From Microbacterium testaceum StLB037 (GTDB lineage Bacteria; Actinomycetota; Actinomycetes; Actinomycetales; Microbacteriaceae): a DNA stretch of 64,000 bases. Under the pieces are notes generated by a model that did not search any database, was not told the DNA's origin, and was given only the letters and a program-made list of their open reading frames with translations. This document shows positions 25,315 to 34,925 of the stretch, piece after piece (the first letter of the stretch is position 1; every line of letters begins with the position of its first letter). The stretch lies in contig NC_015125.1 in NCBI RefSeq assembly GCF_000202635.1, positions 2,666,001 through 2,730,000 on the forward strand, in the 5' to 3' direction. The position numbers and the translations under genes are program-made.

Positions 25315-25523
25315 CAAGCCAAAGACCGTCGGTCATCGGGGTGCTCGCATTCCGATCGAAGCGTCTGCTGAAAAGCAGGGGACCTACGCAGGTAAACGAA
25401 ACTCTCCTTCGGGAATCCGAGCTCCGTGCGCCTGCGCCGGAGCTCTTCTTTTTTGCCCAGACCCCGGTGTCTTCGGCCGGCGCCCCGCCATCGCGGAGCG
25501 CCTCGTACACACAAGGAGTGGCC
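25315..25523 (+). ncRNA. Ribosomal L10 leader RNA with intrinsic-terminator attenuator
   Basis: A leader of about 200 nt between promoter and rplJ. The segment from about 25320 to 25400 has the look of an L10 leader (GUCUGCUGAAAAGCAGGGGACC region). It is followed by a true Rho-independent terminator: 8-bp perfect stem GAGCTCCG (25419-25426) with CGGAGCTC (25438-25445) and the tail TTCTTTTTT, the only clear T-run terminator in the window. In L10 leaders binding of the L10(L12) complex controls rplJL expression. Here the terminator before the gene suggests control by premature termination. The start of the RNA is estimated. Confidence 0.75.
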
Positions 25524-26039
25524 ATGGCGCAGAAGGATGCATCGGTCGCCGAGCTCACGAAGAACTTCGAGAACTCGACCGCCGTTCTGCTGACCGAGTA
25601 CCGCGGTCTGACGGTTGCCCAGCTCAAGCAGCTGCGCAACGACATCCGTCAGGACGCGGATTACGCCGTGGTGAAGAACACGCTGACCAAGATCGCCGCT
25701 GCCAACGCGGGGGTCACGGGACTGGATGACGAGCTCAAGGGCCCGTCCGCCATCGCGTTCGTGCACGGTGACCCGGTCGCCGTCGCGAAGGGCCTGCGTG
25801 CCTTTGCCAAGGCTAACCCTCAGCTCGTGGTGAAGGGTGGCTACTTCGATGGCGCCGCTCTGACCGCGGATGAGGTCAACAAGCTCGCCGATCTCGAAAG
25901 CCGTGAAGTCCTGCTGGCGAAGCTCGCCGGTGCGATGAAGGCGACGATGACCAAGGCAGCATACGTCTTCCAGGCGCTTCCGTCGAAGGCCGTTCGCACG
26001 GTCGACGCGCTGCGCGAGAAGCAGGACACCGCGGCCTGA
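25524..26039 (+). CDS. rplJ: 50S ribosomal protein L10
   Basis: 171 residues. Recognised by [35 protein letters not shown] and [11 protein letters not shown] at the N-terminus and the L12-binding C-terminal helix. ATG 25524 follows AAGGAG. It is the base of the L12 stalk and the likely autogenous regulator through the leader RNA. rplL follows after 38 nt. Confidence 0.97.
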   Translation: MAQKDASVAELTKNFENSTAVLLTEYRGLTVAQLKQLRNDIRQDADYAVVKNTLTKIAAANAGVTGLDDELKGPSAIAFVHGDPVAVAKGLRAFAKANPQLVVKGGYFDGAALTADEVNKLADLESREVLLAKLAGAMKATMTKAAYVFQALPSKAVRTVDALREKQDTAA

Positions 26040-26077
26040 CCCGGCCCGGCTGATTAACCCGATCAAGGAGATACAAC

Positions 26078-26464
26078 ATGGCTAAGCTCAGCACCGAAGA
26101 GCTGCTCGACGCGTTCAAGGAGCTCACGCTCATCGAGCTGTCCGAGTTCGTCAAGGCGTTCGAGGAGACCTTCGACGTCACCGCTGCCGCCCCCGTGGCC
26201 GTTGCCGGCCCCGCCGCCGGTGGCGCTGCCCCCGCCGAAGAGGCCGAGGAGAAGGACTCGTTCGACGTCGTCCTCGAGGCCGCCGGCGACAAGAAGATCC
26301 AGGTCATCAAGGTCGTCCGCGAGCTCACCTCGCTCGGCCTCGGCGAGGCCAAGGCCGTCGTCGATGGTGCTCCCAAGGCCGTGCTCGAGGGCGCGAACAA
26401 GGAGACCGCCGAGAAGGCCAAGGCTGCCCTCGAGGAGGCCGGCGCTTCGGTGACCCTGAAGTAA
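26078..26464 (+). CDS. rplL: 50S ribosomal protein L7/L12
   Basis: 128 residues: N-terminal dimerisation helices ([20 protein letters not shown]), an Ala-rich hinge, and the conserved C-terminal domain ([34 protein letters not shown]). It recruits translation factors. The ribosome binding site is AAGGAG. Terminates at a perfect hairpin. Confidence 0.98.
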   Translation: MAKLSTEELLDAFKELTLIELSEFVKAFEETFDVTAAAPVAVAGPAAGGAAPAEEAEEKDSFDVVLEAAGDKKIQVIKVVRELTSLGLGEAKAVVDGAPKAVLEGANKETAEKAKAALEEAGASVTLK

Positions 26465-26496
26465 TCACGCTTCACGGTCGCAGCAACGCGATTCAG

Positions 26497-26527
26497 AAGG
26501 TCCGGATGCCATCGGCATCCGGACCTT
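26497..26527 (+). terminator. rplJL terminator
   Basis: A perfect 14-bp stem (26497-26510 with 26514-26527) closed by a 3-nt loop and followed by CTTTCGTT. The inner stem is GGATGCC/GGCATCC. Confidence 0.9.
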
Positions 26528-26660
26528 CTTTCGTTCGGCAGCGTGTTCACACGATGGCAACGAAAGAACCCTGGGAATTCCTGATGAGGTCGTCTACGGT
26601 CGAAGAGACCCCCCGTCGATCCCCCCACCCGACGATGACCGTCGGATTCGCAGGAGACCC

Positions 26661-29600
26661 ATGTCACCCGTGCCTTCTCGGCGACCCTCGGGCCGCACCG
26701 CGACAGCGCTGAGCGCTGCCGTCGCCGCCGCCCTTCTCGGTTCCGCCCTCGTCGCCCCCGCCGCCACGGCGGCCCCCCTCGCACCGCCCGCGGCGCCCGA
26801 TGCGGCGCAGGCCGCGGCCCCGGACGCGGTGCACACCACCCCCGCGCCCGAGACCCCCCGCCCCGGAGACCCCCGCGCCGGAGACCCCCGCGCCCGAGAC
26901 CGCCGCCCCGGATGTCGCCGCTCCGGAATCCCCGGCCGTGGAGGCCGCCCCCGCGGCCGACATCACCCCGATCCGCGAGATCCAGGGCGAGGGCGACGCC
27001 ACCCCGCTCGACGGGCAGACCGTCACCACCCGCGGAGTCGTCACTGCCGCGTACCCGACCGGCGGCTACAACGGCTTCTTCGTCCAGACCGCCGGAACCG
27101 GTGGCGAGCTGGGCGCCGAGCACGTGGCATCCGATGCTCTCTTCGTCTACGGCTCGCGCGCCGTGGCGGAGGTCGCGATCGGCGATTACGTGGAGGTCAC
27201 CGGCACGGCGGGGGAGTACAACGGGCTCACCCAGATCTCCTCGGATGCCGACCTCGTCACCGTCCTGACCGAGCAGGCCGAACCGGTCACACCGGCCGCG
27301 GTCGCCTGGCCGCGCACCGACGAGGAGCGCGAGCGCTTCGAGGGCATGCTCCTCGCTCCGCAAGGCGATTTCACCGTCACCAACACCTACATCACGGGCC
27401 AGTACGCGGAGGTCGGTCTCGCCGCCGGCACCACGCCACTGCTCGCGCCCACCGAGGTCGCCCGCCCGGGCACGCCGGAGCACGACGAGGTCGTCGCCGA
27501 CAACGCTGCCCGCGCCGTGGTGCTCGACGACGGGGCGTCGCTGAACTTCCAGCGCTCGGCCACCGACGTCCCGCTGCCGTACCTCTCGCTCACCGACCCC
27601 GTCCGCGTCGGCGCCCCCGTGACCTTCACGCGGCCGGTCGTGCTCGACTTCCGCAACGACGCGTGGAAGTTCCAGCCCACCGAGCAGCTGACCGTCGACA
27701 ACGCCGCCGACGTGCAGCCCGCGACGTTCGCGAACACGCGCACCGCGCACCCCGCGGACGTCGGCGGCACGGTGCAGCTCGCGAGCTTCAACGTCCTCAA
27801 CTACTTCACCACCACGGCCGAGGACGTCGGCTGCGACTCGGTCTACACCGACCGCGAGGGCAACCCGGTCACCGCGAACCGGTGCCCGGAGCCCGGGCCC
27901 CGCGGCGCGGCGAACGACGAGAACCTCCAGCGTCAGCAGGCGAAGATCGTCGCGGCGCTGAACGCGATGGAGGCCGAGGTCGTCTCGCTCGAGGAGATCG
28001 AGAACTCCGCGGCGCTCGGCAAGCCCCGCGACGAGGCGCTGTCGACGCTCGTCGACGCGCTCAACGCCGACCTGGGCGAGGACGCGTGGGCCTTCGTGCC
28101 GTCCCCGACCGCCCTGCCGGCGTCGGAAGACGTCATCCGCACCGCCTTCATCTACAAGAAGGCGGCCGTCAGCCCGATCGGTGCCAGCGTCATCCTCGAC
28201 GACCCGGCCTTCGCCAACGCCCGTCAGCCGCTCGCTCAGGCGTTCGCGCCCGCGGGCAGCGACGAGGCGGCGTTCGTCGCGATCGTGAACCACTTCAAGT
28301 CGAAGAGCGACAGCGACCCGGCCGCCGAGGGCGACAACGCCGCCGGCGACCAGGGGGCCTTCAACGGCGACCGCGTCCGCCAGGCCGAGGCGCTCGTCGC
28401 CTTCGCCGGGGAGCGCGCGAAGACCGTCGACGGTGGCGCCGTGTTCCTCCTCGGCGACTTCAACGCCTACGCGCAGGAGGATCCGATCCAGGTGCTCCGC
28501 GACGCGGGATACGCCGATCTGGGCGCCGACACCGGCACGTACACCTACTCGTTCAGCGGCCAGTCCGGCTCGCTCGACCACGTGCTCGCCTCGCCCGCGG
28601 CGCGCGAGCTCGTCACCGGCACCGACATCTGGAACATCAACGCCGGTGAAGCGCTCGCGCTGGAGTACAGCCGCTACAACGCGAACGTCCGCAGCTTCTA
28701 CGACGCCTCCCCCTACCGGTCGAGCGACCACGACCCGGTGGTCGTGGGCCTCGACCTGTCGGGAACGACGGAGCTCAACCTGCTGAACATCAACGACTTC
28801 CACGGGCGCATCGACGACAACACCGTGAAGTTCGCCGGCACGATCGAGCAGCTGCGCGCGGAGAAGGGCGACGGCCGGTCGCTCTTCCTCTCCAACGGCG
28901 ACAACATCGGCGCCTCGCTGTTCGCCTCGGCCAACGCCGACGACGCCCCCACGATCGACGTCCTCAACGCGCTCGAGCTCGCGGCATCCGGAGTCGGAAA
29001 CCACGAGTTCGACAAGGGCACCGACGACCTCACCGGCCGTGTGACCGAGCGGGCGGCGTTCCCGTACCTCGGTGCGAACGTCTACCGCGACGGTCAGCCG
29101 CTGCTCCCCGGGTACGAGATCGTCGAGGTGAACGGCCTAAGGGTCGGGATCGTCGCCGCGGTCACCGAGGAGACGGCGTCGCTGGTCAGCCCCGAGGGGA
29201 TCGAGGGCCTCGAGTTCCGCGAACCCGTCGCCGAGGTCAACCGAGTGGTCGCGGAGATCCGTGACCAGGTCGACGTCCTCGTCGCCGAGTACCACGAAGG
29301 GGCGCCGCAGGGAGACGCCTCGGGCACCACGCTCGACCAGGCGCTCGCGCAGGGCGGAGCGTTCGCGCGCATCGTGACGGAGACGGATGCCGATGTCGAC
29401 GCGATCTTCACCGGTCACACGCACGAGGAGTACGCGTGGGACGCCCCGATCCCGGGCGAGGAGGGCACGCGTCCCGTTCTGCAGACCGGCAACTACGGCG
29501 AGAACATCGGCCAGGTCGTCCTGACGATCGATCGCGCCAGCCGTGAGGTCGTCGCGCACGAGGCCCGCAACGTCCCGCGCCTCGAAGCCGAGGTGGTCGA

Positions 29601-30819
29601 GGACGACGACGAGCAGACCGCGGAGAACAGCGCGGCCCTGGATGCCGAGCTCATCGCGACCTATCCGCGCGTCGCCGAGGTGGCCGACATCGTCGACCGC
29701 GCCCTCGCCGAAGCCGAGCGCGTGGGCTCGCGGCCGGTGGGGTCGGTCTCGGCCGACATCACGACGGCCTTCCTCGGCGGAGCGTACGTCGATGGCGTCT
29801 ACACGGGCGGCCAGCGCGATGACCGCTCGAAGCAGTCCGCGCTCGGCAACCTCGTCGCCGACGCGTTGCTCGACACCCTCGCCGATCCCGTGCGCGGAGA
29901 GGCCGACCTCACCGTCGTGAACCCGGGCGGTCTGCGCGCGGAGCTGCTCCGCGGCGACGACGGCGTCATCACCTTCGCCGAGGCCAACGCGGTGCTGCCG
30001 TTCGTGAACAACCTGGGCACGACGAGCCTGACCGGCGACCAGCTGCGTCGTCTGCTCGAGCAGCAGTGGGGCGACGCGGCGGGCCGCGCGGCGACGCTGT
30101 CGCTGAGCGTGTCGGAGAATGTCCGCTACACCTACGACGCCACGCGCGCCCCGGGCGAGCGCATCACCGGCGTGTGGATCGACGGGATGCCGGTCGACCC
30201 GGCCGGGTCGTACCGGGTGGGCTCGTTCAGCTTCCTCCTGTCGGGAGGTGACGCGTTCACGGTGTTCGACGAGGGAACCGACGCGCGTGACTCCGGTCTC
30301 ATCGACCGCGACGGCTGGATCGCGTATCTCACGGCTCACCCCGACCTCGCCCCGGACTTCACCGCCCGCGGTGTCGAGGTGACGGGTGTCCCCGTCGAGG
30401 TGTCCCGCGGCACCGAGGCGGCCTTCACGGTCTCGGGTCTCGACCTCACCTCGCTCGGTAGCCCCGCTGCCACCGAGGCGAGCGTGACCGTGGGCTCTGA
30501 CGCGTCGCAGACGGTCGCCGTCCGCGACGGCGTCGCCGAGGTCGCGGTCGCCGTGCCCGCCGACGCACCCGACGCCCTGGAGATCACCGTCTCGACCGCC
30601 TCGGGTTCCACCGCGACGGTTCCCGTCCGCGTGGTCGGGGGTTCCGAGGCACCGAACAACGGCCCGGACGACGGCGAGGCTGCACCGCCCCGCGGCCCCG
30701 ACGGACTCCCGCGCACCGGCGCCGACACGGCGTGGATGGGCGGTGGGGTCCTCGCGGCCCTCGCGCTCCTCGCCCTCGGTGTGGCGCTGCGACGCCGCGG
30801 GGTACGCCAGGCGGACTGA
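26661..30819 (+). pseudogene. Secreted ExeM/NucH-type endonuclease plus 5'-nucleotidase, sortase-anchored, with a frameshift in a C6 tract
   Basis: ATG 26661 (after AGGAGA) starts a clear signal peptide ending in APAATAAP, but this frame loses the protein inside a run of six C at 26854-26859. The rest reads on in the next frame (PAPETPAPET repeats, then mature protein) to 30819. One C fewer would restore a protein of about 1385 residues. Order of domains: Pro/Glu repeats; LTD/OB-like region; endonuclease/exonuclease/phosphatase domain (ASFNVLNYF near 27783, SLEEIEN, GDFNAYAQ near 28455, SSDHDPVV near 28722); metallophosphatase/5'-nucleotidase (NINDFHG near 28789, NGDN, GNHEFDKG near 28996, GHTHEEY near 29413); Ig-like region; LPRTG, hydrophobic helix and Arg-rich tail. 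It would release phosphate or nucleosides from extracellular DNA. Phase variation, decay or sequencing error are all possible. Confidence 0.85.
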
Positions 30820-30834
30820 TCCCGAACGAAGAAG

Positions 30835-30868
30835 GGGCCCCGGATGCCACGGCATCCGGGGCCCTCCT
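30835..30868. terminator. Terminator between convergent genes
   Basis: A 14-bp perfect stem (30835-30848 with 30851-30864), GGATGCC/GGCATCC at its tip, followed by TCCTTT. It serves the nuclease gene and, from the other strand, the lacI-type gene whose stop is at 30872. Confidence 0.85.
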
Positions 30869-30871
30869 TTG

Positions 30872-31882
30872 TCAGGCGGGGCGCGGGGGAGCGGTCGACG
30901 CGCGCACCACCAGGCGCGTGGGCGCTTCGGTGCGCCGAGCGGGTTCGTCGGTGCCCTCGATCATCGACAGGAGCATCCGTGTCGCTTCGGTCCCCTGGTC
31001 GAGGGGGTACTGCTCGACGGTGGTGAGAGAGAACATCTCGGCATAGTCGTGGCCGTCGATGCCGACGACGCTGAGCTCGGAAGGCACGGAGATCCCCATG
31101 CGGCGCGCGGCGATGATGACCCCGATGGCGACTTCGTCGCACGCGGCGACGACGCCGGTCGGGCGGGACCCCGCGTCGGCGAGGAACGACGCCGCGGCCG
31201 CATACGCGTCGGTGATCGTCAACGTGGAGGGCACGCTGCGGATGCGCACCGCGAGTCCGTGGTCGTTCATCGCGTTGCGGTAGCCGATCGAGCGTTCGTC
31301 GACGTCTTTCGCCGGCGCGTCGGTCGGGGGAGTGCTGCCGACGAAGGCGATATCGGTGTGCCCCAGCGCGATCAGATGCTGCGTGATGATGCGCGTGATC
31401 GCGATGTTGTCGAGGCCGAGGGTCGGAACGCCGGAGAGCGCGTTGCCGATGCTGACGACGGGCTTGCCGATGTTCGCCAGGCGCTCGAGGTCGGCGTCGT
31501 CGGGTTCGAGCGCCACGGCGATGATTCCGTCGAACCGTTTGCGGGCGAGGTAGGTCGAGTACAGGCTTTCGCGGTCGTTGGAGCCGGGCTCGGCGACGTA
31601 GAGGGTGACGTCGTACCCGCGGGGGATGAGGGTTCGCTCCACCCCTTCGACGATCGCGCCGAAGTACCACCTGTTCACCTTCGGGACGATCAAGGCGATG
31701 GTGCGTGTGCGACCGGTGGCCAGGCTCACCGCGCTCGTGGAGGGGACGTAACCCAGCGCGGACGCGGCGTCGGAGACGCGTCGGCGCGTGTCATCGGAAA
31801 CGTAGCCGCCGCCGGTCAGCGCGCGACTCGCCGTCGATTTCGACACGCCCGCCAGGCGAGCCACATCGGCGATTCCGCTCAT
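30872..31882 (-). CDS. LacI-family transcriptional regulator
   Basis: 336 residues from ATG 31882. The N-terminal helix-turn-helix and hinge helix are canonical (IADVARLAGVSKSTASRALT, then SDAASALGYVPS). The C-terminal part is a periplasmic-binding-protein-like sugar sensor. The gene is divergent from a sugar ABC operon, and two GGAAYCGGTTCC palindromes with the LacI central CG lie between them. It is therefore a probable local repressor of that transporter and of itself. An upstream in-frame ATG at 31987 would put the first operator inside the coding region and was rejected. Confidence 0.92.
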   Translation of the reverse strand: MSGIADVARLAGVSKSTASRALTGGGYVSDDTRRRVSDAASALGYVPSTSAVSLATGRTRTIALIVPKVNRWYFGAIVEGVERTLIPRGYDVTLYVAEPGSNDRESLYSTYLARKRFDGIIAVALEPDDADLERLANIGKPVVSIGNALSGVPTLGLDNIAITRIITQHLIALGHTDIAFVGSTPPTDAPAKDVDERSIGYRNAMNDHGLAVRIRSVPSTLTITDAYAAAASFLADAGSRPTGVVAACDEVAIGVIIAARRMGISVPSELSVVGIDGHDYAEMFSLTTVEQYPLDQGTEATRMLLSMIEGTDEPARRTEAPTRLVVRASTAPPRPA

Positions 31883-31953
31883 CGGTGTGTTCCTCGGTTT
31901 CGGTCGACCTCCGTGTCGACATCGAAGCAGATTAGCGGAGATTCCCCGTTTAT

Positions 31954-31965
31954 GGAACCGGTTCC
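31954..31965. promoter_or_regulatory. LacI-type operator O1
   Basis: Perfect 12-bp palindrome GGAACCGGTTCC, 72 nt upstream of the lacI-type start. Confidence 0.75.
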
Positions 31966-32062
31966 CCCGTCGCTCGCCGCCGAACACCCGCGTGAATTCG
32001 CCAGTTATGCGTTCGTAATATTTCAGCGTTGCGCAACTTCTGGTTCTCGCCTACGGTGATCT

Positions 32063-32074
32063 GGAATCGGTTCC
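32063..32074. promoter_or_regulatory. LacI-type operator O2
   Basis: GGAATCGGTTCC, one change from O1, lies 45 nt before the binding-protein start. O1 and O2 are 109 nt apart, compatible with looping. Confidence 0.75.
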
Positions 32075-32118
32075 TGACAGAATCCGATGCACCATTGAAC
32101 TCGAAGAGGAGAGACCAC

Positions 32119-33447
32119 ATGGGTATGTCACAGCGGTATCGCCTGCTGGCCCCCGTCGGGCTGCTGGCGGTCGGCGCGATTGCGCTCGCAGGCTGCGCCG
32201 AGGGTGACAGCGGGGGCGGCACGAGCTCGGGAGGCGAGACCACCGTCCGCATCTCCGGCGGTATCACCGGTAGCGAAGCCGACCTGCTGAACCAGTCGTT
32301 CGAGAAGTTCACGGCTGACACCGGCATCAAGGTCGTCTACACCGGCGACAAGAGCTTCGAGGGCAACATCGTCACCAAGGTGACGGGTGGAGACGCCCCC
32401 GACATCGCGATCGTCCCGCAGCCGGGTCTGCTCAAGACCCTCATCGGCACCGGCGACGTGCAGAAGGCGTCCGACACCGTCTCGTCGAACGTCGACCAGT
32501 ACTGGGGCGAGGACTGGAAGTCCTACGGCAGCGAGGACGGCACGTTCTACGCGGCCCCCATGCTCGCCAACCTCAAGGGCTACGTCTGGTACTCGCCGGC
32601 GAAGTTCAAGGAGTGGGGCGTCGAGGTCCCGAAGACGCTCGATCAGCTCATGACCCTCACGGCGACGATCCAGCAGAAGACCGGCGCCGCCCCCTGGTGC
32701 GCGGGCTTCGCGTCCGGCGACGCGTCGGGTTGGCCCGGCACCGACTGGATCGAGGACATGGTCCTGCGTCAGTCGGGCCCCGACGTGTACGACCAGTGGG
32801 TCGCCAACGAGGTCAAGTTCACCGACGCGCCGATCAAGGAGGCGTTCGACGCCACCGGCAAGATCCTGCTGAACCCCGACTACGTGAACGCCGGCTTCGG
32901 TGACGTCAAGAGCATCAACTCGGTGGCCTTCGCCGACGTGGCCGCCAAGGTGGCCGACGGCAGCTGCCCGATGACGCACCAGGCCTCGTTCCTGTCGTCG
33001 AACTTCCAGACGGTCAAGACCGCCTCGGGCGGCGATGTGAAGGTCGCTCCCGACGGTGACGTCTACGCCTTCCTGCTCCCGGGTGTGACCGAGGGCAAGC
33101 TCGCGGTCGAAGGTGGCGGCGAGTTCGTCACCGCGTTCTCCGACGACGCGAACGTGCAGAAGGTCGTGGAGTTCATGTCGACGCCCGAGTTCGCGGACGC
33201 CCGTGTGAAGCTCGGCGGTGTGATCTCGGCGAACAAGGGTGCCGACCCCTCCCTCGCGTCCAGTGAGTTCCTCACGGAGGCGATGAAGACGCTGCAGGAC
33301 CCGAACACCACCCTGCGCTTCGACGCATCCGACCTGATGCCCGCGACCGTCGGTTCGGGATCGTTCTGGAAGGGCATGGTCAGCTGGATCGACGGGACGC
33401 CGACCGACCAGGTCCTGAGCGACATCCAGGCCGGATACAACAACTGA
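32119..33447 (+). CDS. Sugar ABC transporter, substrate-binding lipoprotein
   Basis: 442 residues. Lipoprotein signal with lipobox ALAGC, then a family-1 (MalE/AglE-like) binding protein: VRISGGITGSEADLLNQSFE, VTGGDAPDIAIVPQPGLL, TDWIEDMVLRQSGPDVYDQW. These features resemble the alpha-glucoside (Agl) type more than maltodextrin MalE. ATG 32119 lies 6 nt after GAGGAGA. It is the first gene of the operon and is followed by a strong hairpin (33461-33499) that probably favours its excess over the permeases, a common arrangement. Confidence 0.9.
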   Translation: MGMSQRYRLLAPVGLLAVGAIALAGCAEGDSGGGTSSGGETTVRISGGITGSEADLLNQSFEKFTADTGIKVVYTGDKSFEGNIVTKVTGGDAPDIAIVPQPGLLKTLIGTGDVQKASDTVSSNVDQYWGEDWKSYGSEDGTFYAAPMLANLKGYVWYSPAKFKEWGVEVPKTLDQLMTLTATIQQKTGAAPWCAGFASGDASGWPGTDWIEDMVLRQSGPDVYDQWVANEVKFTDAPIKEAFDATGKILLNPDYVNAGFGDVKSINSVAFADVAAKVADGSCPMTHQASFLSSNFQTVKTASGGDVKVAPDGDVYAFLLPGVTEGKLAVEGGGEFVTAFSDDANVQKVVEFMSTPEFADARVKLGGVISANKGADPSLASSEFLTEAMKTLQDPNTTLRFDASDLMPATVGSGSFWKGMVSWIDGTPTDQVLSDIQAGYNN

Positions 33448-33460
33448 CCTCTTGAGGTCT

Positions 33461-33499
33461 ACCCGATGGGTCGTCCGCTCTGCGGGCGGCCCATCGGGT
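33461..33499 (+). terminator. Intra-operon hairpin after the binding-protein gene
   Basis: An 18-bp stem with two G-U pairs (33461-33478 with 33482-33499), starting 13 nt after the stop. No T-run, so it may be a partial terminator or an RNA-stabilising 3' end. Confidence 0.7.
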
Positions 33500-33572
33500 C
33501 CATACTTCTCATCTGCCCGGCATGGCCCGGGCACTCATCGGTGAGCACGAAGGCGTGTTCGGGAGGGACGTC

Positions 33573-34925
33573 ATGACCGAGATCACACACGTGGAGAAGA
33601 CGCCGTCGGCGTCCCCTCCACCGCGGGGAGGAGCGCCGGCGAAGGCGCGAGACTCCGCGCCACAGCGCCGCACCACACTCCTCGTGGTCATGGTCGGGCT
33701 CATCCTGGTGGTGGCGCTCTTCCTCTTCATGGTCACTCGGGCGCCCGCCGAGACGAAGCCCACGACGCTCGGCTTCTCGCTCAACAGCTTCTTCAACTGG
33801 CTCGGCGCGCTGAACCCGCTCGTGCAGATCCCCCTCGTGCTCGTCGCCTTCGGCGCTGTCGTGGGACTTCTGCTGCTGCTCATCGAGTACGCCCCGCGCT
33901 CCGGCAAGGGCTATTTCTGGCTGCGGCTGGTGGCGTGCTTCGCGATCCCGGTGCTCGCGTTCATGCTCCTGCGTCCCTACCAGAACGCCGTCCTCTACGT
34001 GCTCGGGATCGCGGTTCTCCTGGGCGCGATCCTCTTCTACGCCGACTATCGCTCCCGTCAGGGAGCGGGCTACCTGTTCCAGCTCATCCTGTTCGCCGCC
34101 CCCGCCGCCATCCTGTTGCTGCTCGGGCTGGTGTACCCGGCCATCACGACGTTCTTCCAGTCGTTCATGGACAAGAGCGGCGACAACTTCGTCGGCCTCG
34201 ACAACTACATCTGGACCTTCACCAACCCCGAGGGTTTCTGGTCGGTCATCAACACGCTCATCTGGGTGCTCCTCGCCCCGACCATCGCCACCGTGATCGG
34301 TCTGGCCTACGCCGTCTTCATCGACCGGGCTGCGGGCGAGAAGTACCTGAAGGTGCTCATCTTCATGCCGTTCGCGATCTCGTTCGTGGGCGCCGGCATC
34401 ATCTGGAAGTTCGTCTACGACTTCCGACAGGGCGACCAGATCGGCATCCTGAACGCCATCGTCACCGCTTTCGGCGGGCAACCCGTCTCGTGGCTCGCGG
34501 CGACGCCTCTGATCAACACCCTGCTGCTCGTCGTGGTGTTCATCTGGAGCCAGACGGGCCTCGCGATGGTCATCCTGTCGGCGGCCATCAAGGCCGTCCC
34601 GCCGGAGCAGATGGAGGCCGCTGAGCTCGACGGGGCGAGCGCGTGGGAGCGTTTCATCAACGTCACCGTCCCCGGCATCCGCTCCTCGCTCATCGTGGTG
34701 CTTACCACCATCGCCATCGGCGCACTGAAGATCTACGACATCGTCGCCGTCATGACGGGTGGCCGGAACGACTCGACCGTCCTCGCCTTCGAGATGGTCA
34801 ACCAGCAGCAGCGGTTCCAGAGCTACGGGCACTCCGCGGCGCTGGCGGTCGTGCTGTTCGTCTTCGTGCTGCCGCTGATCATCTTCAACGTGCGCCAGAT
34901 CCGGAAGCAGAGGGACCTGCGATGA
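33573..34925 (+). CDS. Sugar ABC transporter, permease (AglF-like)
   Basis: 450 residues. The C-terminal 290 residues form a standard MalF-type permease with the EAA loop PPEQMEAAELDGASAWERFI. About four extra membrane helices precede it (residues about 32-180), as in AglF-like permeases. ATG 33573 follows GGGAGGG; the upstream in-frame ATG 33522 lies just after the hairpin and lacks a ribosome binding site. The stop overlaps the next gene in ATGA. Confidence 0.9.
   Translation: MTEITHVEKTPSASPPPRGGAPAKARDSAPQRRTTLLVVMVGLILVVALFLFMVTRAPAETKPTTLGFSLNSFFNWLGALNPLVQIPLVLVAFGAVVGLLLLLIEYAPRSGKGYFWLRLVACFAIPVLAFMLLRPYQNAVLYVLGIAVLLGAILFYADYRSRQGAGYLFQLILFAAPAAILLLLGLVYPAITTFFQSFMDKSGDNFVGLDNYIWTFTNPEGFWSVINTLIWVLLAPTIATVIGLAYAVFIDRAAGEKYLKVLIFMPFAISFVGAGIIWKFVYDFRQGDQIGILNAIVTAFGGQPVSWLAATPLINTLLLVVVFIWSQTGLAMVILSAAIKAVPPEQMEAAELDGASAWERFINVTVPGIRSSLIVVLTTIAIGALKIYDIVAVMTGGRNDSTVLAFEMVNQQQRFQSYGHSAALAVVLFVFVLPLIIFNVRQIRKQRDLR

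Noticed and set aside
26800..26860. Independent start of the nuclease/nucleotidase at the ATG 26800
   Set aside because: That start gives an Arg/Pro-rich shadow N-terminus without a signal peptide; the genuine signal peptide with a ribosome binding site is in the other frame from 26661.
26661..26860. Programmed ribosomal frameshifting at the C6 tract
   Set aside because: No downstream stimulatory structure or upstream Shine-Dalgarno-like stimulator could be identified with confidence; phase variation or a sequence error are simpler.
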